Source: a virus
Strand: one strand, 5' to 3'
Length of the DNA stretch: 64,000 bases
Virus record (IMG/VR): IMGVR_UViG_3300044729_002487
Location: 21,515 to 85,514 of that record
Each line of letters opens with the position of its first letter. The first letter of the stretch is position 1. This document shows, piece after piece, positions 33,456 to 43,143 of this stretch. A program made the translations under genes and the position numbers. The notes below the pieces were generated by a model. It was given only the letters and a program-made list of their open reading frames with translations. It searched no databases and was not told the DNA's origin.

Positions 33456-36152
33456 ATGGCTAAAAGTAATAAAACTCCTGGCATCAGCAAAGCACAACAA
33501 GAAGCTGCTCAAGCAGTTGCAGAATCATATGAACAAGGGCTTATTACTTTATCGCAATATGATAAGATATTAGATAAGATATTAGATAAAACATTAGCTA
33601 CTAAAGATGCGATAATAGAACAGTTGGTTAAACAAGAAGAACTACGTTCAGTTGTACAAGGTCGTGAAAAATTAGAAGAACGCAGTAAAACTTTAGCAGA
33701 AAAACGAAAAACTCTTGACGAAGATATTACAGACCATGCTCGCGACTTAAATGAAATGCAAGCAGATTTATTCAAATCTAGTACTGGTTTATTTCGATTA
33801 ACCGGTGATCAACTCGATGCTCAAAAAAAATTAGTTGCGGATAAAATCACAGAATTACAATTATTAAAACAAAGCGTCGACGGTCGTACATCGCAAGGTA
33901 AACTAATTCGAACTGAATTAGATATGGCTAATGAGTTGATGACTGCTTTAGAAAATCAGGAACGTATACTAGGAACTGATCAGCATGCAAAAATGGTTGG
34001 TGCATTTAATGATGCATCTGAAAAAGCAAAAGAATTGGGTGGCGCTGTAGATACGATGTTTGATTCATTGCCTGCTGGCGGATTCATCGCTGCGTCATTA
34101 GGATTAGATGATGCATCAGATAAATTGCAAAATGGAGTAAATGTCGGATTCCAAGCAATGAATGCTCATCTTGTTCAAGGCGGTACATTAGCCGGAGGTT
34201 TAACTGCGGCAATGCGTGCATTTAATTCAGTTGTAATGATGAATCCGTTATTATTAGTAGTAGCGGCTGGTACGGCATTATTTGGTGTATTGTCAGAAAT
34301 AGAAGGAGCTGCTCAAGACTTCAATAAATCAACCGGTTTAGATATTGCACAATCAAAGCAGTTAGTTAAAGAAACAAGAACTCGTGCAATGGACAGTAAA
34401 AATCTATTAGCAAATACAGAAGATGTATTAGCTATACAGCAAGAGTTAATTAAAGAAATGGGTACCGCCGGTAAATTATCGACTGAGACTGCAACCCAAG
34501 TAGCAGAAACTGCTAAAGCATATGGTATCACATCGGATGTAGCTGCAAAAGGTATTGAAGCATTTGAAAGGCAAGGAGCTTCGGCTGAAGAAGCTGCGAA
34601 GATACAAGAATCATTAGCGGCAAAAACATTTAAGTCAGGAATATCAACTGGTCAGGTAATGGAAGACATCGCCGCTAATTCAGAAGACGCCATGAAGTAT
34701 ATCGGCGGCGGAGCAGAAGAATTAGCCGATGCAGCGTTTGAAGCAGCAAAGATGGGAATGAACTTGAAGCAAATGACAAACATTGCCGATGGTCTATTAG
34801 ATATTGAAAAGTCATTAAATGCTCAGTTTGAATTCCAAGCTTTGAGCGGAAAACAAATAAATTTAGATAAAGCACGTGAATTAGCACTTGAAGGTGATTT
34901 AGTAGGTGCAAGTAAAGAGGTAATGAAGAACGTTGGTTCGTTAGCTGAATTTAATGAAATGAACCGATTTGAAAAAGAAAAATTAGCCGAAGCCACTGGT
35001 ATGGAATTAGGCGAGTTACAGAAGACGTTAACGTTACAAGAAAAACTCGGAGACTTATCTGAAGAACAAGCTGCGGCTGCTCAGTCATTAGGATTGTCGG
35101 CGGAGCAACTAGCTGATATGAGTCCAGAACAAATAAAAGCAAAAATGCAAGAAGCTCAGGCAGCTGAACAAATGAAAAAGTCGATGGATGATTTGATGAT
35201 GAAATTAAAATCGGCATTTTTACCAGTCGCAGAAGCAATTGGTAGTGTGTTTACTGCACTTGCACCTGTAATTAGTTTCATCGGCGAAGGATTTTCTGCA
35301 ATAGGTAAGATATTAGGTTATGTACTAGCACCTGTAAAAGCAATATTCGAAGGAATATCAGGCGTATTTAATATGTTAGGTCCAATTGGTACACTTGTTA
35401 AAGTTATTGGAGCTGGATTGTTATTATGGTGGTTATATAAAAAATGGATGGCTAGACAAGACGCATCCGCCAAAGCTGACATGATGCAAAAAACCATTAT
35501 GCAAGCACAATATAATGCTGCGTTGAAACAAGAAGAACGCGTTACCGATGAAATAAAAGATGACATTGATTCCACATTGCGAGATGAAAGAAAGCGTGAA
35601 AGACAAATAAAAGACCAGACGAGAGCATTAAAATCACAAGGCGACCAAATACAGAAAAATGCAAAAGCCGCAGCAGATACTGGACCAAAGCGTAGAGGTT
35701 TAGGTGGTATGTTCGGTGGCGGAGGCGGCGGTATGATGGGCGGTATGGGCGGTATGGCAATGGGCGGCGGAATATTAGCATTGGCTGGAGCTGGTATGGC
35801 AATGAGTGGTGGAATGAATATGGACCAATTCAAATCATCCGGACCAGTCGTAGGCGTTGGTGATTTAGCAATTGATCCGAATGGAGGTCCAGTAGTCGCA
35901 TCTCCAAAAGAGGGTGGTATATATCAAGGTACTAAAAATGATGGCGTATCAATGTCACCATCGCATGGCAAGACTGGTAAAGGCGGTGAATCCGGAGGCG
36001 GAGGTAACAGCGGCGGCGGTATTGATTATGAAAAGCTAGGTGCAGCAGTTGCGGCGGCAATTGCATCTAATCCACCTCAAGTGAATATGGATGGTCACCA
36101 ATTAAGTAAACAAGTATCAGCAACTCAATCAAGAGATAAAGGAATACGATAA
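33456..36152 (+). CDS. Tail tape-measure protein
   Basis: 898 residues, the largest tail gene apart from the 911-residue protein after it. Long coiled-coil and helical segments cover 1-180 and 300-580. Hydrophobic membrane-like segments appear near 250-275 (NPLLLVVAAGTALFGVLSEI) and 590-660 (PIGTLVKVIGAGLLLWWLY). The C-terminus is Gly/Met-rich. Tape measures set tail length, fill the tube and are ejected first. Position after the gp26-like gene supports this; it is the functional counterpart of T4 gp29, but similarity is not evident by eye. Confidence 0.8.
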   Translation: MAKSNKTPGISKAQQEAAQAVAESYEQGLITLSQYDKILDKILDKTLATKDAIIEQLVKQEELRSVVQGREKLEERSKTLAEKRKTLDEDITDHARDLNEMQADLFKSSTGLFRLTGDQLDAQKKLVADKITELQLLKQSVDGRTSQGKLIRTELDMANELMTALENQERILGTDQHAKMVGAFNDASEKAKELGGAVDTMFDSLPAGGFIAASLGLDDASDKLQNGVNVGFQAMNAHLVQGGTLAGGLTAAMRAFNSVVMMNPLLLVVAAGTALFGVLSEIEGAAQDFNKSTGLDIAQSKQLVKETRTRAMDSKNLLANTEDVLAIQQELIKEMGTAGKLSTETATQVAETAKAYGITSDVAAKGIEAFERQGASAEEAAKIQESLAAKTFKSGISTGQVMEDIAANSEDAMKYIGGGAEELADAAFEAAKMGMNLKQMTNIADGLLDIEKSLNAQFEFQALSGKQINLDKARELALEGDLVGASKEVMKNVGSLAEFNEMNRFEKEKLAEATGMELGELQKTLTLQEKLGDLSEEQAAAAQSLGLSAEQLADMSPEQIKAKMQEAQAAEQMKKSMDDLMMKLKSAFLPVAEAIGSVFTALAPVISFIGEGFSAIGKILGYVLAPVKAIFEGISGVFNMLGPIGTLVKVIGAGLLLWWLYKKWMARQDASAKADMMQKTIMQAQYNAALKQEERVTDEIKDDIDSTLRDERKRERQIKDQTRALKSQGDQIQKNAKAAADTGPKRRGLGGMFGGGGGGMMGGMGGMAMGGGILALAGAGMAMSGGMNMDQFKSSGPVVGVGDLAIDPNGGPVVASPKEGGIYQGTKNDGVSMSPSHGKTGKGGESGGGGNSGGGIDYEKLGAAVAAAIASNPPQVNMDGHQLSKQVSATQSRDKGIR

Positions 36153-38887
36153 TGGCATTGATAGATCTTAAATCAAATTTGTCTTGGTATAGTTCAAACG
36201 GTAAGCCTCCTGGATACCGTCCAAATCCGGACAGGAGTACAACGAACTATGTTAATAACGATGATTTAACTGTTAGTGCAACACCTCGAGGATTTGATAA
36301 TAATGGTTCTGCCATTACATTTACTCCTCGTACTTCAGCAAACGAATTTTTAATAGATAATAATAGTACTAGCTTCCGTGGCAATGCTTCGCGTTTAGCT
36401 CAGTTAGGTAATGGTTCAAAATTTCCATTAGGTCCTCAAGGCCAAGTATTTGAATTTGATAGACCGCGTACAGGGTTTAATGTAAAAACAAAGTATAGCG
36501 AGACATTTAGTGCATTGTCAAATGCTGGATTGGCAGATACGTATGTATTACGAAAGCCAATTGATGCAATGTATAATAAATTTAAAGTGCGAGATCAAGT
36601 ATATAATCCATACGGCGATCCAGCGCCACCATTTATTTTACGAGGTATACAGAAAGATGATAGCATAGATCCGGAACGATATGGACCAGCCGGATTTTCG
36701 CCTGATACACCTCGAGGTGGACCAATCACTGCTGCATTGCGAGCTGAATTAGATGTTGAACGTATTCGTAAGTTTATGGCTCGGCCGGCCGGACAATGGT
36801 TTATAGCTAAACAAAATCAGTTGCATTTAATGTATCCTAATAGGGAAGGTGTTGATGGTAGACCTCAATCGCCTGCATATAATGCTAACTCACCAAAGGT
36901 ATTCGATGTACAGAACTTAATTAATCAAGTTGGTAAAGTATGGAAAGGCGAACATGATCGTAAACATGGTCAGTTTCCATATGATACTCCTGGGTTCTTG
37001 CCATTTCCTCCTTCACCGCCATCTAATTACGAGGATATTCATAAAGAACGTAATATAGGTCTAACACAGTCAGGTAGACGTGTATCGCCTACATTAAATA
37101 ACCGTTTGGTAATTTTGCGTCGCGAATCAATGTGGGATTCAAAAACCGGTTGGATTGAAGGTACTGGATTAGGACAAGGATTTGGAAACTTATCGGATAA
37201 ATTAGGACCAAATTCAATAACATTTGATGGACAGGTTAAAGATACGATTGTTCGTCGATGGGTATCTACAATACCAAATGCAACAGCTGAAATTCCTATA
37301 GGTGGTCAGTACGGTGTTGGAATAACAGCGAAATTTTCTAGCTATCGTGCAAATTTATATTCATATCTATTTCCATATTATTCTCGTACTATAACATTAA
37401 ATACATTCGGTATTCGATTTAGGGCAGAAGGTAAAAATACAGATTTAGAAGGACCATACAAAGGAAGAGATTCGTTAGAGCGTCGATATACAAAATTATT
37501 ATCTGATAGCAATCGTAAATGGAATGCTCATGAAAATGATCGTGACTTTATCGCTCAACCATATGATGGCGATAGAAGAGTTCGTCCGGATGATATTATC
37601 GATCCTCAATCATATTCATTGATACAAAAAGGTAATGATTTAAGATTAAATGCTGGCCCTGGTCGTGACAAAATTGTTGATTTCAGAGCCGGTCGTTTAA
37701 GTAAATCAAATGAAATAAAAGAAGATCCGTATACAGCATTTAGATTTGAATCGGATACTGCTCATAACCCTGGTACTGTTGAACGTAATGAAAGTATGCT
37801 TCGATTATTACGTGAGGATATTAAAACAGGTGATACAGCACCAGATGGTGTACGTGGTAAATTTAATGGTAGAGGAATTACTCATAGAGCTATAAACGAT
37901 GGCCCAAATGATGCATCAAAAGTGCAAGAACGAGATCCGATTACCGGTAAATGGAAAACACCAACAGAAGCTCAGTCAAGTCGTACGTCAGAAGATGAAT
38001 ACATTGCACTAGGACAGGCAGCCAGAGATCGAAGAGAGAATGCTAATACTGTTTTAGATTTCCGCGAAGATCCTACAAATAAGGGTGAACGATATAATGC
38101 ATATATAGGAATCAATACTGGAGATGAAGGTACTACAGATACATCATATCAACGTATTAAAGGTAAAGATTTTGACGGATTTAGAGATCCTCAAAAAACA
38201 GTACCAGATAGAAATCCAGCAACAGCTGAACCGCCATCCGAAGGAAATATCTCATTGCAAAAATATAAAACAATGAGATATGATCAAATTCGTAGCACAG
38301 CTGGATCTAGACAATTAAATTATAAAAATCCACAGATAGTGGATTTCCGTAAGGCCGGAGCGAAATTAGAAGCGAAATTAGCAAGATATAATGAACAAGT
38401 AAATACATCAGAACTAGTTCCATTTAAAATTGGTAGTTTATCTTTTAAAGCATATATAACATCTATCTCGGATAATTTCTCTGCCGGATTAAATGGAGAG
38501 TCAGATCAGAACAGAGCAGATCCTAGATATTTATATACAAGCTTTGAAAGGTCTGTTAGTATTTCATTTATAATTGCATATGAAAAATCTAATGAATCGC
38601 CATGGGAAAAGATACGACAGTTAGCGCAATATTCATTACCTGGGTATGGTGGAGGACCATGGGCACAAGCTGTTAATGTTACAATTGGTAAATTATATCG
38701 AAATATACCAATGACGATGGAATCTATCAGCTATGATTGGGATAATGAAACACCGTGGTCATTAAAAGATGATCAGGCAAATATTGAAGATGGATTACCG
38801 ATGTATACAAATGTTGATATACAGTTTAAATATCTTGGTAATGTTAAACCTGCAAAAGGTAAAGGTTATGTATTGTATGGTAAATAA
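36152..38887 (+). CDS. Baseplate/tube-initiator protein (gp48/gp54-like)
   Basis: 911 residues. The first 700 are polar, low in hydrophobics and rich in Arg, Asp, Pro and Gly, without a recognised domain (DSLERRYTKLLSDSNRKWNA as an example). The C-terminal about 190 residues (LVPFKIGSLSFKAYITSISD, YTSFERSVSISFIIAY, YSLPGYGGGPWAQAVNVTIG) resemble the tail-tube-like domain of baseplate initiators. It overlaps the tape measure by one base and precedes the LysM-like and hub genes. Assignment to gp48/gp54 is by position and this C-terminal domain. The very long N-terminal part is unusual. Confidence 0.55.
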   Translation: MALIDLKSNLSWYSSNGKPPGYRPNPDRSTTNYVNNDDLTVSATPRGFDNNGSAITFTPRTSANEFLIDNNSTSFRGNASRLAQLGNGSKFPLGPQGQVFEFDRPRTGFNVKTKYSETFSALSNAGLADTYVLRKPIDAMYNKFKVRDQVYNPYGDPAPPFILRGIQKDDSIDPERYGPAGFSPDTPRGGPITAALRAELDVERIRKFMARPAGQWFIAKQNQLHLMYPNREGVDGRPQSPAYNANSPKVFDVQNLINQVGKVWKGEHDRKHGQFPYDTPGFLPFPPSPPSNYEDIHKERNIGLTQSGRRVSPTLNNRLVILRRESMWDSKTGWIEGTGLGQGFGNLSDKLGPNSITFDGQVKDTIVRRWVSTIPNATAEIPIGGQYGVGITAKFSSYRANLYSYLFPYYSRTITLNTFGIRFRAEGKNTDLEGPYKGRDSLERRYTKLLSDSNRKWNAHENDRDFIAQPYDGDRRVRPDDIIDPQSYSLIQKGNDLRLNAGPGRDKIVDFRAGRLSKSNEIKEDPYTAFRFESDTAHNPGTVERNESMLRLLREDIKTGDTAPDGVRGKFNGRGITHRAINDGPNDASKVQERDPITGKWKTPTEAQSSRTSEDEYIALGQAARDRRENANTVLDFREDPTNKGERYNAYIGINTGDEGTTDTSYQRIKGKDFDGFRDPQKTVPDRNPATAEPPSEGNISLQKYKTMRYDQIRSTAGSRQLNYKNPQIVDFRKAGAKLEAKLARYNEQVNTSELVPFKIGSLSFKAYITSISDNFSAGLNGESDQNRADPRYLYTSFERSVSISFIIAYEKSNESPWEKIRQLAQYSLPGYGGGPWAQAVNVTIGKLYRNIPMTMESISYDWDNETPWSLKDDQANIEDGLPMYTNVDIQFKYLGNVKPAKGKGYVLYGK

Positions 38888-38895
38888 GGAGTGAT

Positions 38896-39195
38896 ATGGC
38901 AGTAATGAATAGATATTTATTTTCGACAAAAACGGCAAATGGTCGGTTTGAAACTGTACGTATGCCTAAACCATCTGTTGAACCAGAGGACAAATATATA
39001 ATTACTCGCGAAGGTGACCGTTTTGATTTATTAGCACAGGAGTTTTATCAAGATGTTGCGTTATGGTGGTTCATTGCAGTTGCAAATGATATTAGACCTG
39101 CATCGATGATAGTTCCGGTAGGTATACAATTACGTATACCAGCTAACTTAGATTATTTAGGAAGACAGTTAGAAAAAGCAGAAAAGGATAAATAA
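38896..39195 (+). CDS. LysM-like baseplate protein (gp53-like)
   Basis: 99 residues. Residues 30-88 form a LysM-like module: EDKYIITREGDRFDLLAQEF, ALWWFIAVAND and the closing IPVGIQL-type strand (VPVGIQLRIPANL). LysM-type baseplate proteins are known in T4-like (gp53) and P2-like (gpX) phages and bind the hub or wedge. A good GGAG site precedes the ATG. It is followed one base later by the hub gene. Confidence 0.75.
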   Translation: MAVMNRYLFSTKTANGRFETVRMPKPSVEPEDKYIITREGDRFDLLAQEFYQDVALWWFIAVANDIRPASMIVPVGIQLRIPANLDYLGRQLEKAEKDK

Positions 39196-39196
39196 A

Positions 39197-40993
39197 ATGC
39201 CAAGTAACATTTTCAATAGAGGCCCGGCTCCGCAGCCACCTGGAGGAAGTGGTGGTGTTGGATATTCATTGCGTTCAAATGGTTATGCATCGGTTGGATT
39301 TGCTGGAGGCGGTCCTGATAGTCCATTAGTTGCAATGGGAGGCGGAAAAGGTCGACCGGTAGCGACATTGAAATCGGTTAAAGTGACATTGGAAGGTGAG
39401 GCTGGTTCATTACGCCGCGGTGAATTTGTCGTGGTTGTATATAACGCATCTGAATTAGAAACAGTATTAACCGGTATTGGAAAGATCGGATGTTCTGTTA
39501 CATATACAATAGGACGTTCAGGCCCAGGAGCAGGCGCTGGTAATTCTTGGACATTAGTTAACTATAAAAACTCATTTCAAAGTGATAAAGATGGCCGATA
39601 TACAATAACTGTACAATCAGTTGGTAAAGGTAATGAAATACTTAAGAAAGATGGTATTGCATTACCAAATGGCGGTAAAGGTCGTAAATTTAAAAAGTTT
39701 GCATCATTCTTTGGTTTTCCGTTTATTGAAGAAGTTGGAATAACTAGTTTGATAGATTGGATGTTATGGGAGGCATTAGATGGAACGATAGCCGGATTTC
39801 CATTATTACTATCACCGGATTCTGGAACAGGAGATGGGTCAAATTATGTACAATTCATAGCACCTACAGGAGTTGCTGCTTCAATGGCTCCCGAATCTAA
39901 GGTCGGTGTCGGTGCTAATCGATTAGTATACTTTTCATTAAAATTTATTATTGATAATATTAATAAAGGATTGCCAGCTGGTGCTAAACCAATTAAATTA
40001 GATGCACAAACTGAAACACAGATTGGAGGTGTACATTTAATATCAGGCGACCCATTGAACGTATTAATAAAAAATGATCCGCATACAGATTATCCAGCTG
40101 GTACTCCTCCTACAGCAACTCAGGTAATTAGTGATTTAATTGCTTCGTTGTTAGGAGTGCCAAGTGGTATTTTTACATCTGCTGCGCAAATGGCACCAGT
40201 ACAAGGCGGCGGCGCGGATTGTGGTAACATATACATATCATATGCAGCATTAAAATCTATTGAAACGTCATTAGGTGGTGGACAAAAATCGGCGGCCCAA
40301 AAACGTCAAGAAGCATTAGAAGATAACGTTGCAACTAAAATGACATTGGAAGGATTTTTATCGTCTATTTTTGGAATAATTTCAGAAGCTACCGGCGGTT
40401 GGATTGAATTAGATTTTGTACAAGATCCGGCAGCCTGGGTTGCTGGTGAGCGAGATGCTCAAATTGTCATTATCAATAAAAAGGATAAACTCAATCCTGC
40501 TAGCGAAGCTGTATATGATGATGTATCAGGTGAGGGTGGTGTACGTGAAGCAACTATTAATGGAGACGTTCCGGAAGGATGGCAGGCAGAGGCATTTGGT
40601 CAGGCCGGCGTATCATCCGGATGTGATGTTAAAGTAGAAAAAACTAAAACAGAAAAACCAGACTTTTTAGCATTGAAATCTGATTTAGCTAATATGGGAT
40701 ATGATGCTTCTCAAGCCGGCGGTTTAAAAGCGGCATTAAGAAAAACGTTGTCAGATATTGATAATGCAGAAGCAGCGAATAAAACAAATAGACCATATCC
40801 AATTGGAGTGGCTGTGACATTGAATGGTGTACATGGAATTGAGTTTGGTCATAACTTCACCATTTCATCATTATCACCTACTAGATGGGGAGCCTCACCA
40901 AAAACGACGTTTATGGTTACACGAGTCGAACATACCGTCGAAGGACAAGATTGGGTAACAGTATTAACATCAACAGCTAAACTAACAACATAA
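39197..40993 (+). CDS. Baseplate central hub protein (gp27-like)
   Basis: 598 residues. The N-terminal 60 are Gly/Pro-rich. Beta-rich domains follow (VKVTLEGEAGSLRRGEFVVV; NYKNSFQSDKDGRYTITVQS). The C-terminal barrel (VAVTLNGVHGIEFGHNFTIS; TTFMVTRVEHTVEGQDWVTV) resembles hub proteins that adapt the three-fold spike to the six-fold tube. Larger than T4 gp27 (391). Placed between the LysM-like and 246-residue baseplate genes. No lysozyme domain like that of gp5 is visible. Confidence 0.65.
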   Translation: MPSNIFNRGPAPQPPGGSGGVGYSLRSNGYASVGFAGGGPDSPLVAMGGGKGRPVATLKSVKVTLEGEAGSLRRGEFVVVVYNASELETVLTGIGKIGCSVTYTIGRSGPGAGAGNSWTLVNYKNSFQSDKDGRYTITVQSVGKGNEILKKDGIALPNGGKGRKFKKFASFFGFPFIEEVGITSLIDWMLWEALDGTIAGFPLLLSPDSGTGDGSNYVQFIAPTGVAASMAPESKVGVGANRLVYFSLKFIIDNINKGLPAGAKPIKLDAQTETQIGGVHLISGDPLNVLIKNDPHTDYPAGTPPTATQVISDLIASLLGVPSGIFTSAAQMAPVQGGGADCGNIYISYAALKSIETSLGGGQKSAAQKRQEALEDNVATKMTLEGFLSSIFGIISEATGGWIELDFVQDPAAWVAGERDAQIVIINKKDKLNPASEAVYDDVSGEGGVREATINGDVPEGWQAEAFGQAGVSSGCDVKVEKTKTEKPDFLALKSDLANMGYDASQAGGLKAALRKTLSDIDNAEAANKTNRPYPIGVAVTLNGVHGIEFGHNFTISSLSPTRWGASPKTTFMVTRVEHTVEGQDWVTVLTSTAKLTT

Positions 40994-40994
40994 T

Positions 40995-41735
40995 ATGAAA
41001 TCATTTAAAAAGCCAATATACGTTGATCAGGATGAAATACAAATTGGAATTACCTTAGGCGGTGAATTCATGTATGGTGATACATTACAAGAATACTTCG
41101 GTGAGATTCATGTGTACCCAAACGGTGCGGTTTATTCTGATGCAGAATATAATGTGAAAACAAGTAGACAATTATTGCCATTGATAAAGCCGTTACAGAA
41201 TCCTATATGCCAGACGTACCTGCAATTGAAAAAAATATTAATGAATCGTCATACACCACCGACTCAATATTTTGTTACATTATCAGCTGAGAATTATAAA
41301 ATTGGTAAATTTTTAAGATTCTTTATTCAGAAAATAAATGAACGTGAAAAAATATATGAAGTAGATGAAGAAACTTTTAAAGCGTATAATCGATCTAATC
41401 AACCTGGTCCTAATGCATTTTTATACAGACGTGACATTATTCAATGGCAATTAACTGGTGATATTGATCTTATCTATAAATTGAATTCTCAAGCAATTCA
41501 AACCGCTGAAAAAACATTACCGGGTATCGGAACATACTTGTTAACTGATGCTACTGAATTTGCTAAAATACCATATACCGGTCCGCGTAATAATTTGTTT
41601 ACTGCTGGCGGTTTATTAAAAAATGCCGATGGAATGACATTTGTAGGTGCATATCATGTCCGTGACGATGGCAATACATATGAAGGTGCGGTTCAAATTA
41701 GTGGAGTAAATCGTCAATTATTTCCTGTAGAATAA
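40995..41735 (+). CDS. Putative baseplate protein, unknown
   Basis: 246 residues in tight order with the hub gene (1-base gap). Features are PIYVDQDEIQIGITLGGEFM near the start and FVGAYHVRDDGNTYEGAVQI near the C-terminus, a short motif I associate with virion proteins of environmental phages. No membrane segment or leader. The gene ends the baseplate run; a host-type promoter starts immediately after its stop. Structural role by context only. Confidence 0.5.
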   Translation: MKSFKKPIYVDQDEIQIGITLGGEFMYGDTLQEYFGEIHVYPNGAVYSDAEYNVKTSRQLLPLIKPLQNPICQTYLQLKKILMNRHTPPTQYFVTLSAENYKIGKFLRFFIQKINEREKIYEVDEETFKAYNRSNQPGPNAFLYRRDIIQWQLTGDIDLIYKLNSQAIQTAEKTLPGIGTYLLTDATEFAKIPYTGPRNNLFTAGGLLKNADGMTFVGAYHVRDDGNTYEGAVQISGVNRQLFPVE

Positions 41736-41767
41736 TTTGGTACTCTGAAAAAAAGTTATTATATTTA
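41736..41767 (+). promoter_or_regulatory. Host-type promoter before PolA-like gene
   Basis: TTTG at 41736-41739, 20 bases, TATATTTA at 41760-41767. The ATG at 41772 is only 4 bases on, so the mRNA would be essentially leaderless. Confidence 0.65.
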
Positions 41768-41771
41768 TGTA

Positions 41772-43121
41772 ATGGTTATAGTAGAGAATAGTACGGATCT
41801 TAAATATCTGCAAAATTGTATAAAAGAGCATGATAGTTTCTGGATTCCTGTCTATTCAGATGTATATAAACATTATACGGCTAATCAATTAAGTTTCATT
41901 TATATCTATTGTATACATCATGATGAGGATTACATTTTACCTCTCCGTCATTACGATTGTTTGAGCCTCAATACCGAACATGTACAACAGCTTACAAGTC
42001 AGGCTGATATCTTTGTATTAGCCAAGAAACGGTTTAAAAAGTTCTATTCCGGAAAATGTTATGATGCTGATATGGTTGCATGGTGGCAAACCCATTCAAT
42101 GCTACCTTTAAATGATACAAATACCATGGCTCATGATGTATGGAATCGGTGGTGGCATAATGAAACTAATATAAATGATTGGTTACCAATTACAAGACAT
42201 ATTGAACGATGTCGTGCAATGCGAGATGAGTTTATGCGGTCGTATCATACATTTGAAATCAGCGAGGCCTTTAAATCATATGAGGCAATGACGATTGATA
42301 ATTTTTTTGCAATTGAACAGAATGGATTGCGAGTTGATAAAACAATGTTTACAGAAAAATTTCAAACCAATGGTATCAATGATAATAAAGTTTTTACAGA
42401 GTATAATTTGTATACTACAACGGGACGACCTTCTAACAAGTTTGGCGGTGTTAATTACGCGGCTTTAAACAAAGAGGATGAATCGCGTAAATCATTTGTA
42501 TCGCGATTTGAACGAGGAATGTTATTGGAATATGACTATGATTCATTTCATGTGCGATTAATAGCCGATCAAATAGGATTTGATTTACCAGATGGTTCTA
42601 TACATGAATATTTTGGACGTCAATATTTTGGTAAAGATGAATTAACAACGGAAGAATATGAACAATCTAAACAGATTACCTTTCGTTTGTTATATGGAGG
42701 TATAGATAAAGACTTTGCGGAAATACCTTTTTTTAGAGAAGTTAAATCATATGTATCCGCATTATGGCGTATGTATAAAAAGAATGGTTATGTGACAACA
42801 CCATACTTTAAACGGCCAATGTATGCAGAACATTTGCATGAAATGAATCCGAACAAATTGTTTAACTATGTGTTACAGGCATCAGAGACAGAGCATAATT
42901 TAGATACAATAAACAATATCAATGAAGCATTACAGCCATATCAAAGTCGATTGATTTTATATACATATGACTCTATGATGATTGATTACAGTTTATCAGA
43001 TGGTAAAGACCTTATAATAACTTTAAAAAATGTTATTTCAGAAAATGGTAGATATCCAGTTAAAATTAAAGCTGGTGTGAATTATCATGACATGAAAGAC
43101 ATGACTTCACGTGCAATTTAA
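41772..43121 (+). CDS. Divergent family-A DNA polymerase-like protein
   Basis: 449 residues. The C-terminal half shows all three PolA motifs. Motif A is EYDYDSFHVRLIA (D255, R263). Motif B, the O-helix, is KQITFRLLYGG with K300, F304 and Y308 spaced as in Taq K663/F667/Y671. Motif C is LYTYDSMMID, with D400 but Ser at the position of the usual Glu. QASETEH near 370 matches the QGTAAD element, and TTTGRPSNKFGGVNY precedes motif A. The first 170 residues show no intact exonuclease motifs. The phage also encodes PolB. Its role could be repair, lagging-strand or accessory synthesis (inference). Confidence 0.8.
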   Translation: MVIVENSTDLKYLQNCIKEHDSFWIPVYSDVYKHYTANQLSFIYIYCIHHDEDYILPLRHYDCLSLNTEHVQQLTSQADIFVLAKKRFKKFYSGKCYDADMVAWWQTHSMLPLNDTNTMAHDVWNRWWHNETNINDWLPITRHIERCRAMRDEFMRSYHTFEISEAFKSYEAMTIDNFFAIEQNGLRVDKTMFTEKFQTNGINDNKVFTEYNLYTTTGRPSNKFGGVNYAALNKEDESRKSFVSRFERGMLLEYDYDSFHVRLIADQIGFDLPDGSIHEYFGRQYFGKDELTTEEYEQSKQITFRLLYGGIDKDFAEIPFFREVKSYVSALWRMYKKNGYVTTPYFKRPMYAEHLHEMNPNKLFNYVLQASETEHNLDTINNINEALQPYQSRLILYTYDSMMIDYSLSDGKDLIITLKNVISENGRYPVKIKAGVNYHDMKDMTSRAI

Positions 43122-43128
43122 TATTTAT
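43121..43128 (+). promoter_or_regulatory. Late-type motif ATATTTAT
   Basis: Starts on the last base of the PolA-like stop codon and lies 15 bases before the 43144 ATG, returning the operon to late-type expression. Confidence 0.45.
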
Positions 43129-43143
43129 TAAAAAAGTTTATCT

